Part shown: piece by piece, positions 16,805-25,926 of the stretch
Layout: every line of letters starts with the position of its first letter
Numbering within the stretch: position 1 is the first letter of the stretch
Assembly: GCF_003386235.1 (NCBI RefSeq)
Contig: NZ_QRDZ01000029.1
Location: forward strand, 60,623 to 124,622
Length of the DNA stretch: 64,000 bases
Source of the DNA: Cohnella phaseoli
GTDB taxonomy: Bacteria; Bacillota; Bacilli; Paenibacillales; Paenibacillaceae
Reading direction: 5' to 3'
Made by a program: the position numbers and the translations under genes
Notes under the pieces: model-generated
What the model was told of the DNA's origin: nothing
The model's input: the letters and a program-made list of their open reading frames with translations, nothing else
Databases searched by the model: none

Positions 16805-18130
16805 GCGCAAAATGCCCTTTTCCTTCGCCTGGCGATGCCAGCCCGGGAACTCGTTGAATATCCGATCGTACAGCTCCTCATCGGTGACTTTGTCCAGATC
16901 GCTAAGCGCAAAAAAATCGGCATTGTCGATGAACCGTCCCTGCAAATTGTCAAGCTCCTCCAATACGCCGAAGCTTGCGTTTCCAAGGCCGACGAACTGC
17001 CAGAAAATGCTCGTCTTCGAGCTTTCGATAAGCAGCTTGGATATTTTCTTCGTCTCGTAAATGCCGCCATCGCTGAAGAAAATGACATACGTCGGAAGAA
17101 CGTCGCTCGGCTCCTCTTTCGTATACTTTTTGATCACGTCCGCCATCACGACCGGCTCGTTATTGCCGGCGCCCAGACCGCCGAACACTCTCGGTGACGG
17201 ATAGGTTTTCTTGACGTAATCCTCGTAGTCGTTCTCCGTGACGCTAGGCGTCCTTTTCGACTTGCTGCCAAAAAACCATACGTCCATCACGCCGTCGTCG
17301 TCCATGCAGGCCGCTATTGCCAGCACCTTCTCGAACGCTCGCTGTACGGTCCCTTTGTGATACAGTGACATCATGGAGCCGGAAGCGTCGAATACGACTG
17401 CGACTCGCGCCTTAATCGTATCCATTCTCTTTTTCTCCAACGAGATTTGGACCTTTTTCTTCAACAGATCGATTTTGGTCAAGTTGACCTTCGTTTCCGG
17501 CGGATTCGACTGGACCGGAGCCGGATCGGCGACAGGCGTCGGACTGGAGGTCTGCGCAGACGGGCTCGCGGAGGACGATGCCGCGACTTCCGGCGCAGCT
17601 TCCGTTTCCGGCTCGTCGACGACTACGCCATGTGATTCCGCAAGCGGCTTCAGCCCGCCGTTAAAGCCGCGGCCGATCGCCCTAAGCTTGAACCAGCCTC
17701 CATGCCGATACAATTCGACCAGCACCAGCGTCTTCTCCGCTTTGCCCTCATTGCAATCGTACGCAATCTCTGAACCCGAGACATTGGCCGTAATTTTGCA
17801 GCCCTGCACCTCGGAGAACGTACCTGGTCCGTCAAGCGTTGCCGCGAACACGCATTTTTGAATCGGGGAAGACATCAGTCCGTTCAGGTCGATTGTAAAT
17901 TTTACCGAAGTGGGATTTTGGGGTTCAAAACGAACGTGACGCCCCGGGTCTTCCGCTTGATTATAAAAAATAAAATAATGATCCGATGGGACCTTGCCCT
18001 GCTCGTTCACCATAAAACAGCTTACGTCCAGCTCGGCCGGCGAGCTTGTCCATTCCACCGTAAGTTCCAGCAAGGACTCGTTTGGCAAGGGCGCGTTAGA
18101 GCCTGTAATCAGCTTTGTCGAATTCGACAT
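16802..18130 (-). CDS. TerD domain and von Willebrand A domain protein
   Basis: This 442-residue cytoplasmic protein begins with a TerD-type domain (residues about 1-175; ELTVEWTSSPAELDVSCF, the FYNQ segment and ELYRHGGWFKLRAIGRGF). A Pro/Ser/Ala linker follows (about 185-215), then a VWA domain (about 238-435). The VWA domain carries an intact MIDAS start DASGSM. TerD domains bind calcium and VWA domains bind metal-coordinated partners. The fusion resembles TerF-type proteins of tellurite-resistance and stress loci, yet no other ter genes are present here. The stop codon comes from a repeat element. Confidence 0.83.
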   Translation of the reverse strand: MSNSTKLITGSNAPLPNESLLELTVEWTSSPAELDVSCFMVNEQGKVPSDHYFIFYNQAEDPGRHVRFEPQNPTSVKFTIDLNGLMSSPIQKCVFAATLDGPGTFSEVQGCKITANVSGSEIAYDCNEGKAEKTLVLVELYRHGGWFKLRAIGRGFNGGLKPLAESHGVVVDEPETEAAPEVAASSSASPSAQTSSPTPVADPAPVQSNPPETKVNLTKIDLLKKKVQISLEKKRMDTIKARVAVVFDASGSMMSLYHKGTVQRAFEKVLAIAACMDDDGVMDVWFFGSKSKRTPSVTENDYEDYVKKTYPSPRVFGGLGAGNNEPVVMADVIKKYTKEEPSDVLPTYVIFFSDGGIYETKKISKLLIESSKTSIFWQFVGLGNASFGVLEELDNLQGRFIDNADFFALSDLDKVTDEELYDRIFNEFPGWHRQAKEKGILR

Positions 18131-18263
18131 ATGATGGCCTCCTCAACCTATGTACTCGTATTCTCGTATAAAATTGGCTGCAACCTTTCGGCGGAACGTG
18201 CCGTCCGTATAACATGTCAAGAAGATTACTTCTTAGAAATGACAGAACAAGGAGAGAAATCCC

Positions 18264-18845
18264 ATGAAAAAAACCGCTGCATCGTTTCTTCTCGTTACCG
18301 CGTTGCTTGGCATGCTCTTGACGGCTTGCTCGGGCAAATCCAATAATAACGTTGAATCTCCAAGTCCGACTAGCACGCCGACTGCCAGCGAAAGCGCCAA
18401 TCCAAGCCCCTCCTCCGAACCGGGTCAAACTCAAGAGCCGGATGAAAAGGCGGAAGAGTCGTCTACAGACAAAATTGTCAATCAAATGCTGAAAAAGATT
18501 GAGCAACCGAGCTTGTTCGATCTGACGGAGGAAACGCTCAAGGATTACTATGATATCGACCGCGAGCTGATCGAGGAGTTTACGATTAAAACTCCGGCTA
18601 TCAACCTTATCTCCAACGAGATTGCAGTTGTTAAAGTCAAGGACGCCAAAAACATCGACGCGATCAAGAAGAGCATGGAGCAGCGCGCAAAGGACGTTCA
18701 GAAGATGTTTGAGCAATACTTGCCCGAACCGTACAAAAATGCGCAAAATTATAAAATCGCCGTTGAAGGCGACTACGTTCTGTTCCTCATCTCAGAGAGC
18801 GCCGACGATCTGGTGAAAGCTTTCAAGGAAGCCGCCAAAGGCTAA
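18264..18845 (+). CDS. DUF4358-like lipoprotein
   Basis: The 193-residue protein has a lipoprotein signal peptide with lipobox LLTACSG (lipidated Cys22). A Ser/Pro/Thr-rich spacer follows (about 25-65), then a mature domain with the DUF4358 pattern (LKDYYDIDRELIEEFTIK ... NEIAVVKVKD). The function is unknown. It would be anchored to the outer face of the membrane. AAGGAGAG precedes the ATG. It stands alone, with repeat material downstream. Confidence 0.8.
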   Translation: MKKTAASFLLVTALLGMLLTACSGKSNNNVESPSPTSTPTASESANPSPSSEPGQTQEPDEKAEESSTDKIVNQMLKKIEQPSLFDLTEETLKDYYDIDRELIEEFTIKTPAINLISNEIAVVKVKDAKNIDAIKKSMEQRAKDVQKMFEQYLPEPYKNAQNYKIAVEGDYVLFLISESADDLVKAFKEAAKG

Positions 18846-18867
18846 TGAATATTGTCAGTTATGCGAA

Positions 18868-19339
18868 GGGGCTGTCCCATCAGCAGAATTGCTGGAAATG
18901 ATCGATAGATAAATGTACTTCCTGTAGACCTAATCATGTCCCACACTTTTCCAATTGGTTTAAAAATTTTACGGCGGATCTATCTATTTGCACACAAACG
19001 TTTATGCAGGGAAGTTAGTCGGAAAACCGTACAAAACATCTCGAATCAGGCTCAACCGGCAAACATTTGTTCGAAAAACCGTACAAAACATCTCGAATCA
19101 GGCTCAAACGACGGAAGTTTGTAGGAAAGATCGTATAAATCGACCAAGATCAAGGGTTGTATGATCACGAGTAGCCTGCAAACTGCCTAAGCCTCATACG
19201 CTCCTGAAATCACCTTGTCACGGGTTTACCTATTCCCATTTCAGGAGCGTATAGCATCGGAAGAAGGTACATCCCCTTGCACCTTGTTTATCGATTATCT
19301 TTCTGAGGAGCCACTTAAAAGCGCTTATGGGGCAGCCCC
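18868..19339. repeat. 472-bp composite non-coding element (families B and C)
   Basis: The ends GGGGCTGTCCCAT and ATGGGGCAGCCCC are inverted repeats of family B. Inside are two identical 33-base units 52 bases apart (19023-19055 and 19075-19107) with a degraded third, and a family C hairpin at about 19192-19250 (CATACGCTCCTGAAAT against ATTTCAGGAGCGTAT). No reading frame with a ribosome binding site is seen. It fills the space between the lipoprotein gene and selU. Confidence 0.7.
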
Positions 19340-19349
19340 GTCGTATATA

Positions 19350-20387
19350 TTACTGACGCAGCGGCGATAAATAGTCTCGAACCGCCGCCAGCGCTTCCTC
19401 TACGTTTTGGACGTTGAATTGAACACCCGGATTTTCTCCGTACTGATCGGCCGTGTAAGCATATCTCGGATCGTAATAATGCTCCAGCAACAGTTCCACG
19501 GCTTCGGCATAACGATCGGCCTGCAGCAACTTCTCGATCTCGGCCGCTACCGGCGTATGAATGCGCGATTTGATCTGTCTGAACGCCTGGATGTACTGAT
19601 CCTTGTATTCCTCGGGCCGGTAATCGCGAATAATTTGTTCAACCCTTGCCGCTACCGGCATTTCGATGCGAATCGGAATGCCGGTTTCCTTTTTGCGGAC
19701 CAGCACATCCGGCAGTACGGCTTTGCCGATCCGTTTACTCTCCGCTTCGAAGAGGACAAACGGCGACTCCCGCACGCGGAGCATCTCCTCGAGAAGCAAT
19801 GCGTCGAACGTCTTCTGATTATGGCTGCGCAAGCCGATATGCCCGAAGATCGATCCTCTGTGTCCCGCCATCGCTTCCAGATCCAATACCGGCCATCCTT
19901 CCTCTTGCAATCGGTTCAAGATCGCCGTTTTGCCTATGCCCGTGTTGCCGTGAATGACATAGGCCTGCGGAGCGTAGTCCATCGTGCTCAAAGTTTCGAC
20001 GACCCAGCTGCGATATTCCCGATAACCTCCGATGAGGCGCACCGTAGATATGCCCATCAATGACAACAGCGTCGCTGTCGTCCTGCTTCTCATGCCTCCG
20101 CGCCAGCAAAACACGACTTTCCTAGGACCGATGCCGGCAAACTCCTTGATAAAGGCGGGAAGCTTGGCCGATACGATCTCCAGCCCCCGTTCTTTGGCCG
20201 CCTGTACGCTCGTTTGCTTATAGATCGTGCCGATCTCCGCTCTCTCGGCGTCGCTGAACAACGGAATATTTAAGCTGCCCGGAATCGTGGATAGCTCGTA
20301 CTCGGACGGGGAACGGACATCGATAAACGCGAGCTGCTGCTTCTGTTGCAGCGCTCTGATTTCTTCCAAAGTCATATCCTGAAACAA
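19350..20387 (-). CDS. selU: tRNA 2-selenouridine synthase
   Basis: SelU (also MnmH) converts 2-thiouridine at the wobble position of certain tRNAs to 2-selenouridine, using selenophosphate. The 345-residue protein has the N-terminal rhodanese domain with the active-site Cys in CWRGGMRS (about residue 93). It is followed by a P-loop domain with GNTGIGKT (about residue 145). The start is TTG at 20387, chosen because AGGAGAG lies six bases upstream; the next ATG is too far away. It is downstream of selD, whose product supplies its selenium donor, and 30 bases separate the genes. Confidence 0.93.
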   Translation of the reverse strand: MFQDMTLEEIRALQQKQQLAFIDVRSPSEYELSTIPGSLNIPLFSDAERAEIGTIYKQTSVQAAKERGLEIVSAKLPAFIKEFAGIGPRKVVFCWRGGMRSRTTATLLSLMGISTVRLIGGYREYRSWVVETLSTMDYAPQAYVIHGNTGIGKTAILNRLQEEGWPVLDLEAMAGHRGSIFGHIGLRSHNQKTFDALLLEEMLRVRESPFVLFEAESKRIGKAVLPDVLVRKKETGIPIRIEMPVAARVEQIIRDYRPEEYKDQYIQAFRQIKSRIHTPVAAEIEKLLQADRYAEAVELLLEHYYDPRYAYTADQYGENPGVQFNVQNVEEALAAVRDYLSPLRQ

Positions 20388-20417
20388 AAGATTCTCTCCT
20401 AACTCTTGCTGCCTGAT

Positions 20418-21467
20418 TTATACGACTTCGATCCGTCCGGGATGCTCCGGCACCGCTTCGCCGATCCGGCTTGCTTCGACCCCTGCTTCCTGCAGTGCGG
20501 AGAGCAGATCCGCTGCATCGGTTGCAGCAACGGCAATAAGCAGGCCTCCCGAAGTAACGGCATCGCACAAAATCCAACGGTCGATTTGATCCATCGCTTC
20601 CGGGAAAGCAACCGAATCCTGCACATGTCCGAAGTTGTTTTTCGTCCCGCCGGGCACGAAACCCTTCTCAGCGAGCTCTCTTACTCTCGGCAGCAGCGGA
20701 ACCCGATCCTTCTCGATCCGCAGTCCGACTTGGCTGCCTTTGGCCATTTCCAGCGAGTGTCCAAGCAGCCCGAATCCGGTCACATCTGTGCAGCCGTGTA
20801 CCTCGAAGCGGCTCATCGTCTCCGCCGCCGTTTTATTCAATTCGGCCATGACGGCCGTCACGCGTGCAGCTTCTTCTTCCGACAGCTGATCCTTCTTGAT
20901 CGACGTTGTCAGAATGCCGACTCCGATCGGCTTAGTCAAGATGAGCTGATCTCCGGGCCTAGCCCCGGTATTGGTGCGCACCTTCTCCGGATGAATAAGA
21001 CCGGTCACGGCAAGACCGAATTTCGGTTCCTTGTCGTCAATGGAATGGCCGCCGACGAGCGTAACTCCCGCTTCGTTCACCTTGTCCGCCGCGCCCCGCA
21101 AAATTTCCGCCAGCACTTGCTTGTCCAGTGTCGTGATGGGGAACGCCACGATGTTCAGCGCTGTCAGCGGCGTCCCCCCCATTGCGTAAATATCGCTGAT
21201 CGCGTTGGCCGCGGCAATCTGTCCGAAGGAGTAAGGATCGTCAACGATCGGAGTAAAGAAGTCCACGGTTTGCACAATCGCAAGCTCGTCGGTTAGACGG
21301 TATACCCCCGCGTCGTCGCTCGTATCCAAGCCTACCAGCAGATTCGGATTCGGAGCGGCTGGCGGAAGAGAACGGATGACTTGTGCCAAGTCTGCCGGAC
21401 CGATTTTACAGCCGCAGCCTCCTTTGCTGGAGTATGAAGTCAGTTTGATTTTATCTGATGACGACAT
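20418..21467 (-). CDS. selD: selenide, water dikinase (selenophosphate synthetase)
   Basis: SelD makes selenophosphate from selenide and ATP. The 349-residue protein has the N-terminal active-site segment GGCGCK. The catalytic position is encoded by TGC (cysteine), not by a selenocysteine UGA. Further motifs are DFFTPIVDDPYSFGQIAAANAISDIYAMGG in sections, and VGGHSI. The start at 21467 has AAAGGG nine bases upstream. With selU downstream the operon supports tRNA selenation; no selA, selB or selC is visible in this window. Confidence 0.93.
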   Translation of the reverse strand: MSSSDKIKLTSYSSKGGCGCKIGPADLAQVIRSLPPAAPNPNLLVGLDTSDDAGVYRLTDELAIVQTVDFFTPIVDDPYSFGQIAAANAISDIYAMGGTPLTALNIVAFPITTLDKQVLAEILRGAADKVNEAGVTLVGGHSIDDKEPKFGLAVTGLIHPEKVRTNTGARPGDQLILTKPIGVGILTTSIKKDQLSEEEAARVTAVMAELNKTAAETMSRFEVHGCTDVTGFGLLGHSLEMAKGSQVGLRIEKDRVPLLPRVRELAEKGFVPGGTKNNFGHVQDSVAFPEAMDQIDRWILCDAVTSGGLLIAVAATDAADLLSALQEAGVEASRIGEAVPEHPGRIEVV

Positions 21468-21567
21468 GCCGCACATCCCTTTCATTGTGTTATCACTACC
21501 TAAATAGTACACGATTGCCGGGCTGCTTCGCAAAGGGGCTCCGTGCGATTGTCGAATTTAAGGTCCG

Positions 21568-24159
21568 TTAGATGAATGTAATCGACAGCGGGGTGTTCAC
21601 ATCCAGTTGACACGACTCGACTAAACTTAGCTCCTCTCCGACCTTATTAAAATTCAAGGAGCGTTCGTTCGCTCTAACGCCATCCACTGCAGCAATCAGC
21701 TCCCGGGGCAGCTTAAACGTTCGCAAAGCGAGCTGTCCGCCTAATACTTGGAGCAGCGCTTGTTCTTCGTTGCATTCGAATGTCCCCCATCCGCTATCGA
21801 GCGACCAAATCGTGCGGAACTCGCCTTCCCCCGAGCGTATAGGCATAAACCCGATTCTCCCGACAACGCTGTCGTATTCGAAGCCGCTGAACGCCTGAAG
21901 CAACGAATAGCTCGCCATCGATCTCGCGTAATTGCTGCCGCATTCGATTTCGTTCCACGGATTTCGCTTCTCGCCGTCGTAGCGCTCGCGAATCGCATGA
22001 ACGATAGAGAGACCTTCTTCGACCAAGCCTTCCTGGATCATATGAGAAGCGGCTTGATATTCGAAGCCCGTCATCGTCTCCGAATTGTAGGTAAGCGGAA
22101 TGGCCGGCTTGTTGACGCCCTCCGGCCAAGTACAAATGACAAGTCCGCCCTCGTCGTTAAGCGAATATAAACGCCAAGTGTTCGCATCCTCTCTTCTATT
22201 CGTCTTGAAATTGTAACGATACAACGATTTCAGCGCTGTACGAGTCTGCTCCTTGTCGAAAATCTCGCCGAGCCCGCACAGATTCGCATGCCACTGGGCG
22301 ACAACCTGATCGATGCCGCAACCGCTTCCGATCTGGTATTTCAATTCATTCAACTCGTCGTTCCAATACGACTTGACGGAATCGTCTTCAAAGGGGTCGA
22401 GCAGAGTTCTATCCGACAAGTCGATACGCTGATCGTAGTAATCTCCATTAAACAGGTGCTCGTCGACCCACAGCTTTCCCTTGCGGAACAAATAATCGAA
22501 TTCATCCGCCGTCGTCTTTTCGCCCAGGAAGGCTGCCATTTCGGCTCCGGCTTTTAATGCCGCTAAATAAAATCCGCTTAGCCAGGCATTCGGACCGAAT
22601 AGCTCCATATCCAGAGTATGATGCTGTCTCCCCGTAAGAACGCCCGTCTTGTCCGGGTCCCACTTGTCCTCGTTGCTCTCCGCCCATGCGTACGCAATAG
22701 ATTGCTTGATATCCGGCCAGATCGTTCTCAGCCAGTCCGTATCTCCGGAAATCTTCCAATCGCGATAAGCCTTGATTACGCCTCCGAACTGACCGTCGGC
22801 GCAGGAGCAATCCATCCTTTCGCGTCCGAGGGGAAGCATTAAGCGGAAGGACATTTGGCCATCTTCGCGTTTGTTGAACCGGAAGTCCAGATTGCGCATG
22901 CTGCGCTCCAATCGCGGAAACAGAAACGGAACTGCATAGGCATAGTTCCAGACATGCGTGCAGGAGCCCTCGCAGCAGCCCGAATCCTCTATACAGCCTT
23001 CGAAACCATAAAGGGAACCGTCCGTCAGCCGCAAAGTTGTGGCGGATTTAAGCACGGCCAAATTAGCCGATGCCGCTTCCTTAACAACGTCCGGCACCGT
23101 AGAAGAGAACAGCGCCTCCTTGAATTTCAGCGTATCCGCATATAGACGGTCCCAGTGCTCGAAAGCATATGTCGCGCTTGCCCGGGAATCCTCGAACATC
23201 GTCGCATAGTAATTCCTCCAGCCGTTAGGCCCAGCCGAGTCCGGGTTCCAATAATTTTCAATGTTAGGATAATGCCAACTGATCGTGAAGCGAACCTTCT
23301 TCCTTTCTCCCGGCTTGAGTTCGACATGCGCGGCCAACGATGCCGTGTCCTTCCTCGCATACGGCGGCTCATCCTCGGAGTAGCTTCTATTCTTCATGCG
23401 TCCGGGCCGCGCAAAATCATGCCAGAACATCTCCAGATTGTCGCACCATCCGCCGCGATACCAGAACTCCTGATAGCTGACATCCGCCGCATCCGTCGCC
23501 AGGACGATATTGCCGAATTGAGAATGACCGTCGTCATATTGGTTGGAGCCAAGTTGGATCGAATGAATACGTTGCCCGCGCGCGACCTCGCTAACGCCGT
23601 ATCGATGATAGACCCGCTCGGTCGGAATCGGATTGCCCGCAGATAGACACAGCGTATAGGCTGTCGTCTCCTGTTCCGTATTTTCGATCTCCCATTCGAA
23701 GAAAGCCGCGGGAAGACTGGAATCGTCCTCCTGCAGCGGAATGAACGGGTTAAACGCCGTCAGCCCGATTCGTCCGGGGAACGTCGCCTCGTAGAACGAG
23801 AGGCTCGCGAGCGGAAACTCGCCTTTGAATTCCACCTCTCTAAAGTGCGGCATTCCCGCCATCGTCTGACTTTCCGGGCCGAACCCGTATCCGCTATGGA
23901 ACGGGGCGCCGCGAAGAGGCTCGCCCATAAAGGAGGTCTGCAAATCCCCGTTCAATACCCGCGCTTCCAGTAGCTTCCCTTGTCGTTCCGCCTTGATTGC
24001 GAAGTGGCTAAAACCGTTAAAGCTTCTTTTGTTCGGACGATTAAAAATCTCCCAATCGATTAATCTGCCGTTGCCCGCAAGACCGATGCTTCCGCTTCCG
24101 ATTCCTCCGAGCGGGAAGCTGATTTCTTTTGTTTTAGCGCCTTTATAAACGTTTTTCAA
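21568..24159 (-). CDS. GH116 family glycoside hydrolase
   Basis: This 863-residue protein has the two-part GH116 layout: an N-terminal beta-sandwich (about 1-340, opening FPLGGIGSGSIGL) and a C-terminal (alpha/alpha)6 barrel (about 370-800). The signature CCEGSCTHVWNY places the likely nucleophile at about Glu398. Family members cleave beta-glucosides or beta-xylosides, including glucosylceramide in animals. There is no signal peptide, so an imported oligosaccharide is the likely substrate. The start is TTG at 24159 behind GGGGATAA. The divergent AraC-type gene is the probable regulator; no transporter adjoins it. Confidence 0.88.
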   Translation of the reverse strand: MKNVYKGAKTKEISFPLGGIGSGSIGLAGNGRLIDWEIFNRPNKRSFNGFSHFAIKAERQGKLLEARVLNGDLQTSFMGEPLRGAPFHSGYGFGPESQTMAGMPHFREVEFKGEFPLASLSFYEATFPGRIGLTAFNPFIPLQEDDSSLPAAFFEWEIENTEQETTAYTLCLSAGNPIPTERVYHRYGVSEVARGQRIHSIQLGSNQYDDGHSQFGNIVLATDAADVSYQEFWYRGGWCDNLEMFWHDFARPGRMKNRSYSEDEPPYARKDTASLAAHVELKPGERKKVRFTISWHYPNIENYWNPDSAGPNGWRNYYATMFEDSRASATYAFEHWDRLYADTLKFKEALFSSTVPDVVKEAASANLAVLKSATTLRLTDGSLYGFEGCIEDSGCCEGSCTHVWNYAYAVPFLFPRLERSMRNLDFRFNKREDGQMSFRLMLPLGRERMDCSCADGQFGGVIKAYRDWKISGDTDWLRTIWPDIKQSIAYAWAESNEDKWDPDKTGVLTGRQHHTLDMELFGPNAWLSGFYLAALKAGAEMAAFLGEKTTADEFDYLFRKGKLWVDEHLFNGDYYDQRIDLSDRTLLDPFEDDSVKSYWNDELNELKYQIGSGCGIDQVVAQWHANLCGLGEIFDKEQTRTALKSLYRYNFKTNRREDANTWRLYSLNDEGGLVICTWPEGVNKPAIPLTYNSETMTGFEYQAASHMIQEGLVEEGLSIVHAIRERYDGEKRNPWNEIECGSNYARSMASYSLLQAFSGFEYDSVVGRIGFMPIRSGEGEFRTIWSLDSGWGTFECNEEQALLQVLGGQLALRTFKLPRELIAAVDGVRANERSLNFNKVGEELSLVESCQLDVNTPLSITFI

Positions 24160-24215
24160 GGTTTATCCCCATTTCTGAACTATGATATACTTGCATAAGC
24201 TTACTTCAATCATAG

Positions 24216-24229
24216 TGAAAACGGATTCG
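24216..24229 (+). promoter_or_regulatory. possible catabolite-responsive element
   Basis: TGAAAACGGATTCG matches the CcpA cre consensus TGWAANCGNTNWCA at all but two constrained positions. It lies in the 146-base divergent region between the GH116 gene and its AraC-type neighbour, where carbon-catabolite control would make sense. Such sites also occur by chance. Confidence 0.35.
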
Positions 24230-24305
24230 GATTCCTTTGTAGATTCAACGCTTTTTTTATGTAAAAAACGATTGAAAATCCGCAACCGGAAGAGGCGGTC
24301 CGCCA

Positions 24306-25172
24306 ATGAAAATAGACGATCACGTCCTCGCCCCCTATATCCGGATCGCAGGCTATGCGGCCCGTCCTCCCTTCTTCTTGGGCGAACGCAACTTGCTCGA
24401 CTACATCATTTTTTTCGCGCAGGAGGGTCTGTTCGAAATTGAAGTAAACGGTCGGCTCCATAAGCTGAAGGAAGGCGACCTGTGTTTTCTTCAACCCGGC
24501 GACATCCATACGATCAAGGGGCTCACCCCGACGAACAATCCTTACATTCATCTTGATTTTTTCTATAACCCGAATAGGGAAAGCAGCTTTGTCACTTATC
24601 CCGGACAACTGGATATGACGCCTTACTCGGCTTACATGCAGCCTCGACTGCATGATTGCGATGCCTTTCGCATCCCGTTTCTGCTCGAAACCGCCCATCC
24701 GGGCAAAATGCGGGAGCTGGTTATCCGCATGATCGATTGCTGGCAGCAGCAAACCTACCTGGGAGTTATGGAGGCGCATCAACTTGCCTACGAATGGATC
24801 ATGGCGCTCTTCAAGCAATACATGCGCCCTCAGCCCAGCATGCTCGCACAGCAGCCTTTCTTGAACTGGATCGAGTCCTATTTTGCTTTTCACATCTCGG
24901 AACCGATCAATGTGAGCGACATGGCGAAAAAAGCCGGGCTCTCTCCTTCCCGGTTTACCGTGCTCTTCAAGCAGCATTTCAGTACGACTCCTTACCAATA
25001 CTTGTTGAAGAAGCGGATCGAATACGCTCAGGAGCTGCTGCGAGAAGGACTTTCCCTTCAAAAAACGAGCGAGTATTGCGGTTTTACGGACGTTCATCAT
25101 TTCTCCAAGACGTTCAGGGCGATAACGGGAATGAATCCCGGCTATTACAAAAAGAATCTCGACCCTCGTTAA
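24306..25172 (+). CDS. AraC family transcriptional regulator
   Basis: The 288-residue protein has an N-terminal cupin ligand-binding domain (about 1-150; LKEGDLCFLQPGDIHTI). Its C-terminal double helix-turn-helix (about 190-288) contains NVSDMAKKAGLSPSRFTVLF, YQYLLKKRIEYAQELL and the closing GFTDVHHFSKTFRAITGMNP signature. It is divergent from the GH116 gene and probably activates it in response to a sugar. AGAGGCGG precedes the ATG. Confidence 0.9.
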   Translation: MKIDDHVLAPYIRIAGYAARPPFFLGERNLLDYIIFFAQEGLFEIEVNGRLHKLKEGDLCFLQPGDIHTIKGLTPTNNPYIHLDFFYNPNRESSFVTYPGQLDMTPYSAYMQPRLHDCDAFRIPFLLETAHPGKMRELVIRMIDCWQQQTYLGVMEAHQLAYEWIMALFKQYMRPQPSMLAQQPFLNWIESYFAFHISEPINVSDMAKKAGLSPSRFTVLFKQHFSTTPYQYLLKKRIEYAQELLREGLSLQKTSEYCGFTDVHHFSKTFRAITGMNPGYYKKNLDPR

Positions 25173-25259
25173 GACGGGCTCGTTTACAGCTTAATAAAAC
25201 TGCTGTACTCTATTTTTAGCAAACATAGGAAAAGGAATTGCGTAGAGAGGAGAAACGGT

Positions 25260-25772
25260 ATGACGGTAACATTCCAACGCTGCGTCGAGGATAACGATTA
25301 CGCCAAGGTCTCCCTTTTCATGGTGGAGCGTAGAAGGGATTTACATCCTTCATTATGTACGGTCGACATGGTTACGCTGCTGTACGGATATATGGCGGAC
25401 GGTCAGCTGCATTACGGAGTGAATGGTGACGGACAAGTAGTCGGAGCATCTGGCCTCTATTTTGAAGAGTTGGAAAAGGGAGCCCAAGCTCGCAGCGCGC
25501 TGCTCGACATCTGTATTGTGGACAAGGAGCGAAGAGGATCGCGCGTGTTTGCCAGAGGCTTGCAGTATATGATCGAACACATTTCCGAGCATCACCCTGA
25601 AGTAGAAGTTGTCAGGTTGTGCGCGCTCTCGGATAATCCGTACTTATGCAAGCTTTATGCGAAATTCGCCCGATTCGAGGGCACTCGGGAAGGCAGTGTC
25701 GGACAGGAATCGGTATTTTCCGCAGAAATACCCCATATTAGGTATATTCTAAACCGGCTGAATCCCCTATAA
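25260..25772 (+). CDS. GNAT-family acetyltransferase-like protein
   Basis: The 170-residue protein has GNAT fold features: a VVGASGLYFEE beta4 strand, LLDICIVDKERRGSRVFARG as the acetyl-CoA binding beta4-alpha3 region, and VRLCALSDNPYLCKLYAKF toward the end. AGAGAGGAG precedes the ATG. It is the first gene of a three-gene group with a 36-codon gene and a second GNAT-like gene, with no terminator between them. A peptide or amine could be its acyl acceptor, but none is established. Confidence 0.72.
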   Translation: MTVTFQRCVEDNDYAKVSLFMVERRRDLHPSLCTVDMVTLLYGYMADGQLHYGVNGDGQVVGASGLYFEELEKGAQARSALLDICIVDKERRGSRVFARGLQYMIEHISEHHPEVEVVRLCALSDNPYLCKLYAKFARFEGTREGSVGQESVFSAEIPHIRYILNRLNPL

Positions 25773-25815
25773 TTAAAAGGGATTTCCAAATTATGCGTTA
25801 AAGGAGGACAAGCCC

Positions 25816-25926
25816 ATGTATCCAGCTAAGCCTGACATCAAAGAAATCAAAAAAGGTTCCGGATTCGGCAAAATCGTCAAAGCAAACGATTTTCTCCGTG
25901 CTGCTCCGGTCATCGTAACGAAATAA
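25816..25926 (+). CDS. 36-residue cationic peptide between two GNAT genes
   Basis: The small gene reads MYPAKPDIKEIKKG, then SGFGKIVKAND, then FLRAAPVIVTK, followed by TAA. AAAGGAGG lies seven to eight bases before the ATG, one of the best ribosome binding sites in the region. The stop overlaps the next start (TAATG). The peptide is basic (eight Lys/Arg against four Asp/Glu) with a hydrophobic C-terminal end. I do not recognise its family. The context suggests a ribosomally made precursor or signal modified by one of the flanking acyltransferase-like proteins (inference). It is too short for routine gene callers. Confidence 0.7.
   Translation: MYPAKPDIKEIKKGSGFGKIVKANDFLRAAPVIVTK

Noticed and set aside
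19023..19107. Two 33-base direct repeats, considered as a CRISPR fragment
   Set aside because: There are only two full copies with a 19-base gap and a degraded third, no cas genes, and they lie inside a larger transposon-like element.
21400..21430. Possible selenocysteine codon in selD
   Set aside because: The active-site position reads TGC, so this SelD uses cysteine.
25816..25926. Lasso-peptide or lanthipeptide precursor
   Set aside because: The peptide has no Cys, and no cyclase, B1/B2 protease or lanthionine synthetase gene is nearby, so those classes are not supported.
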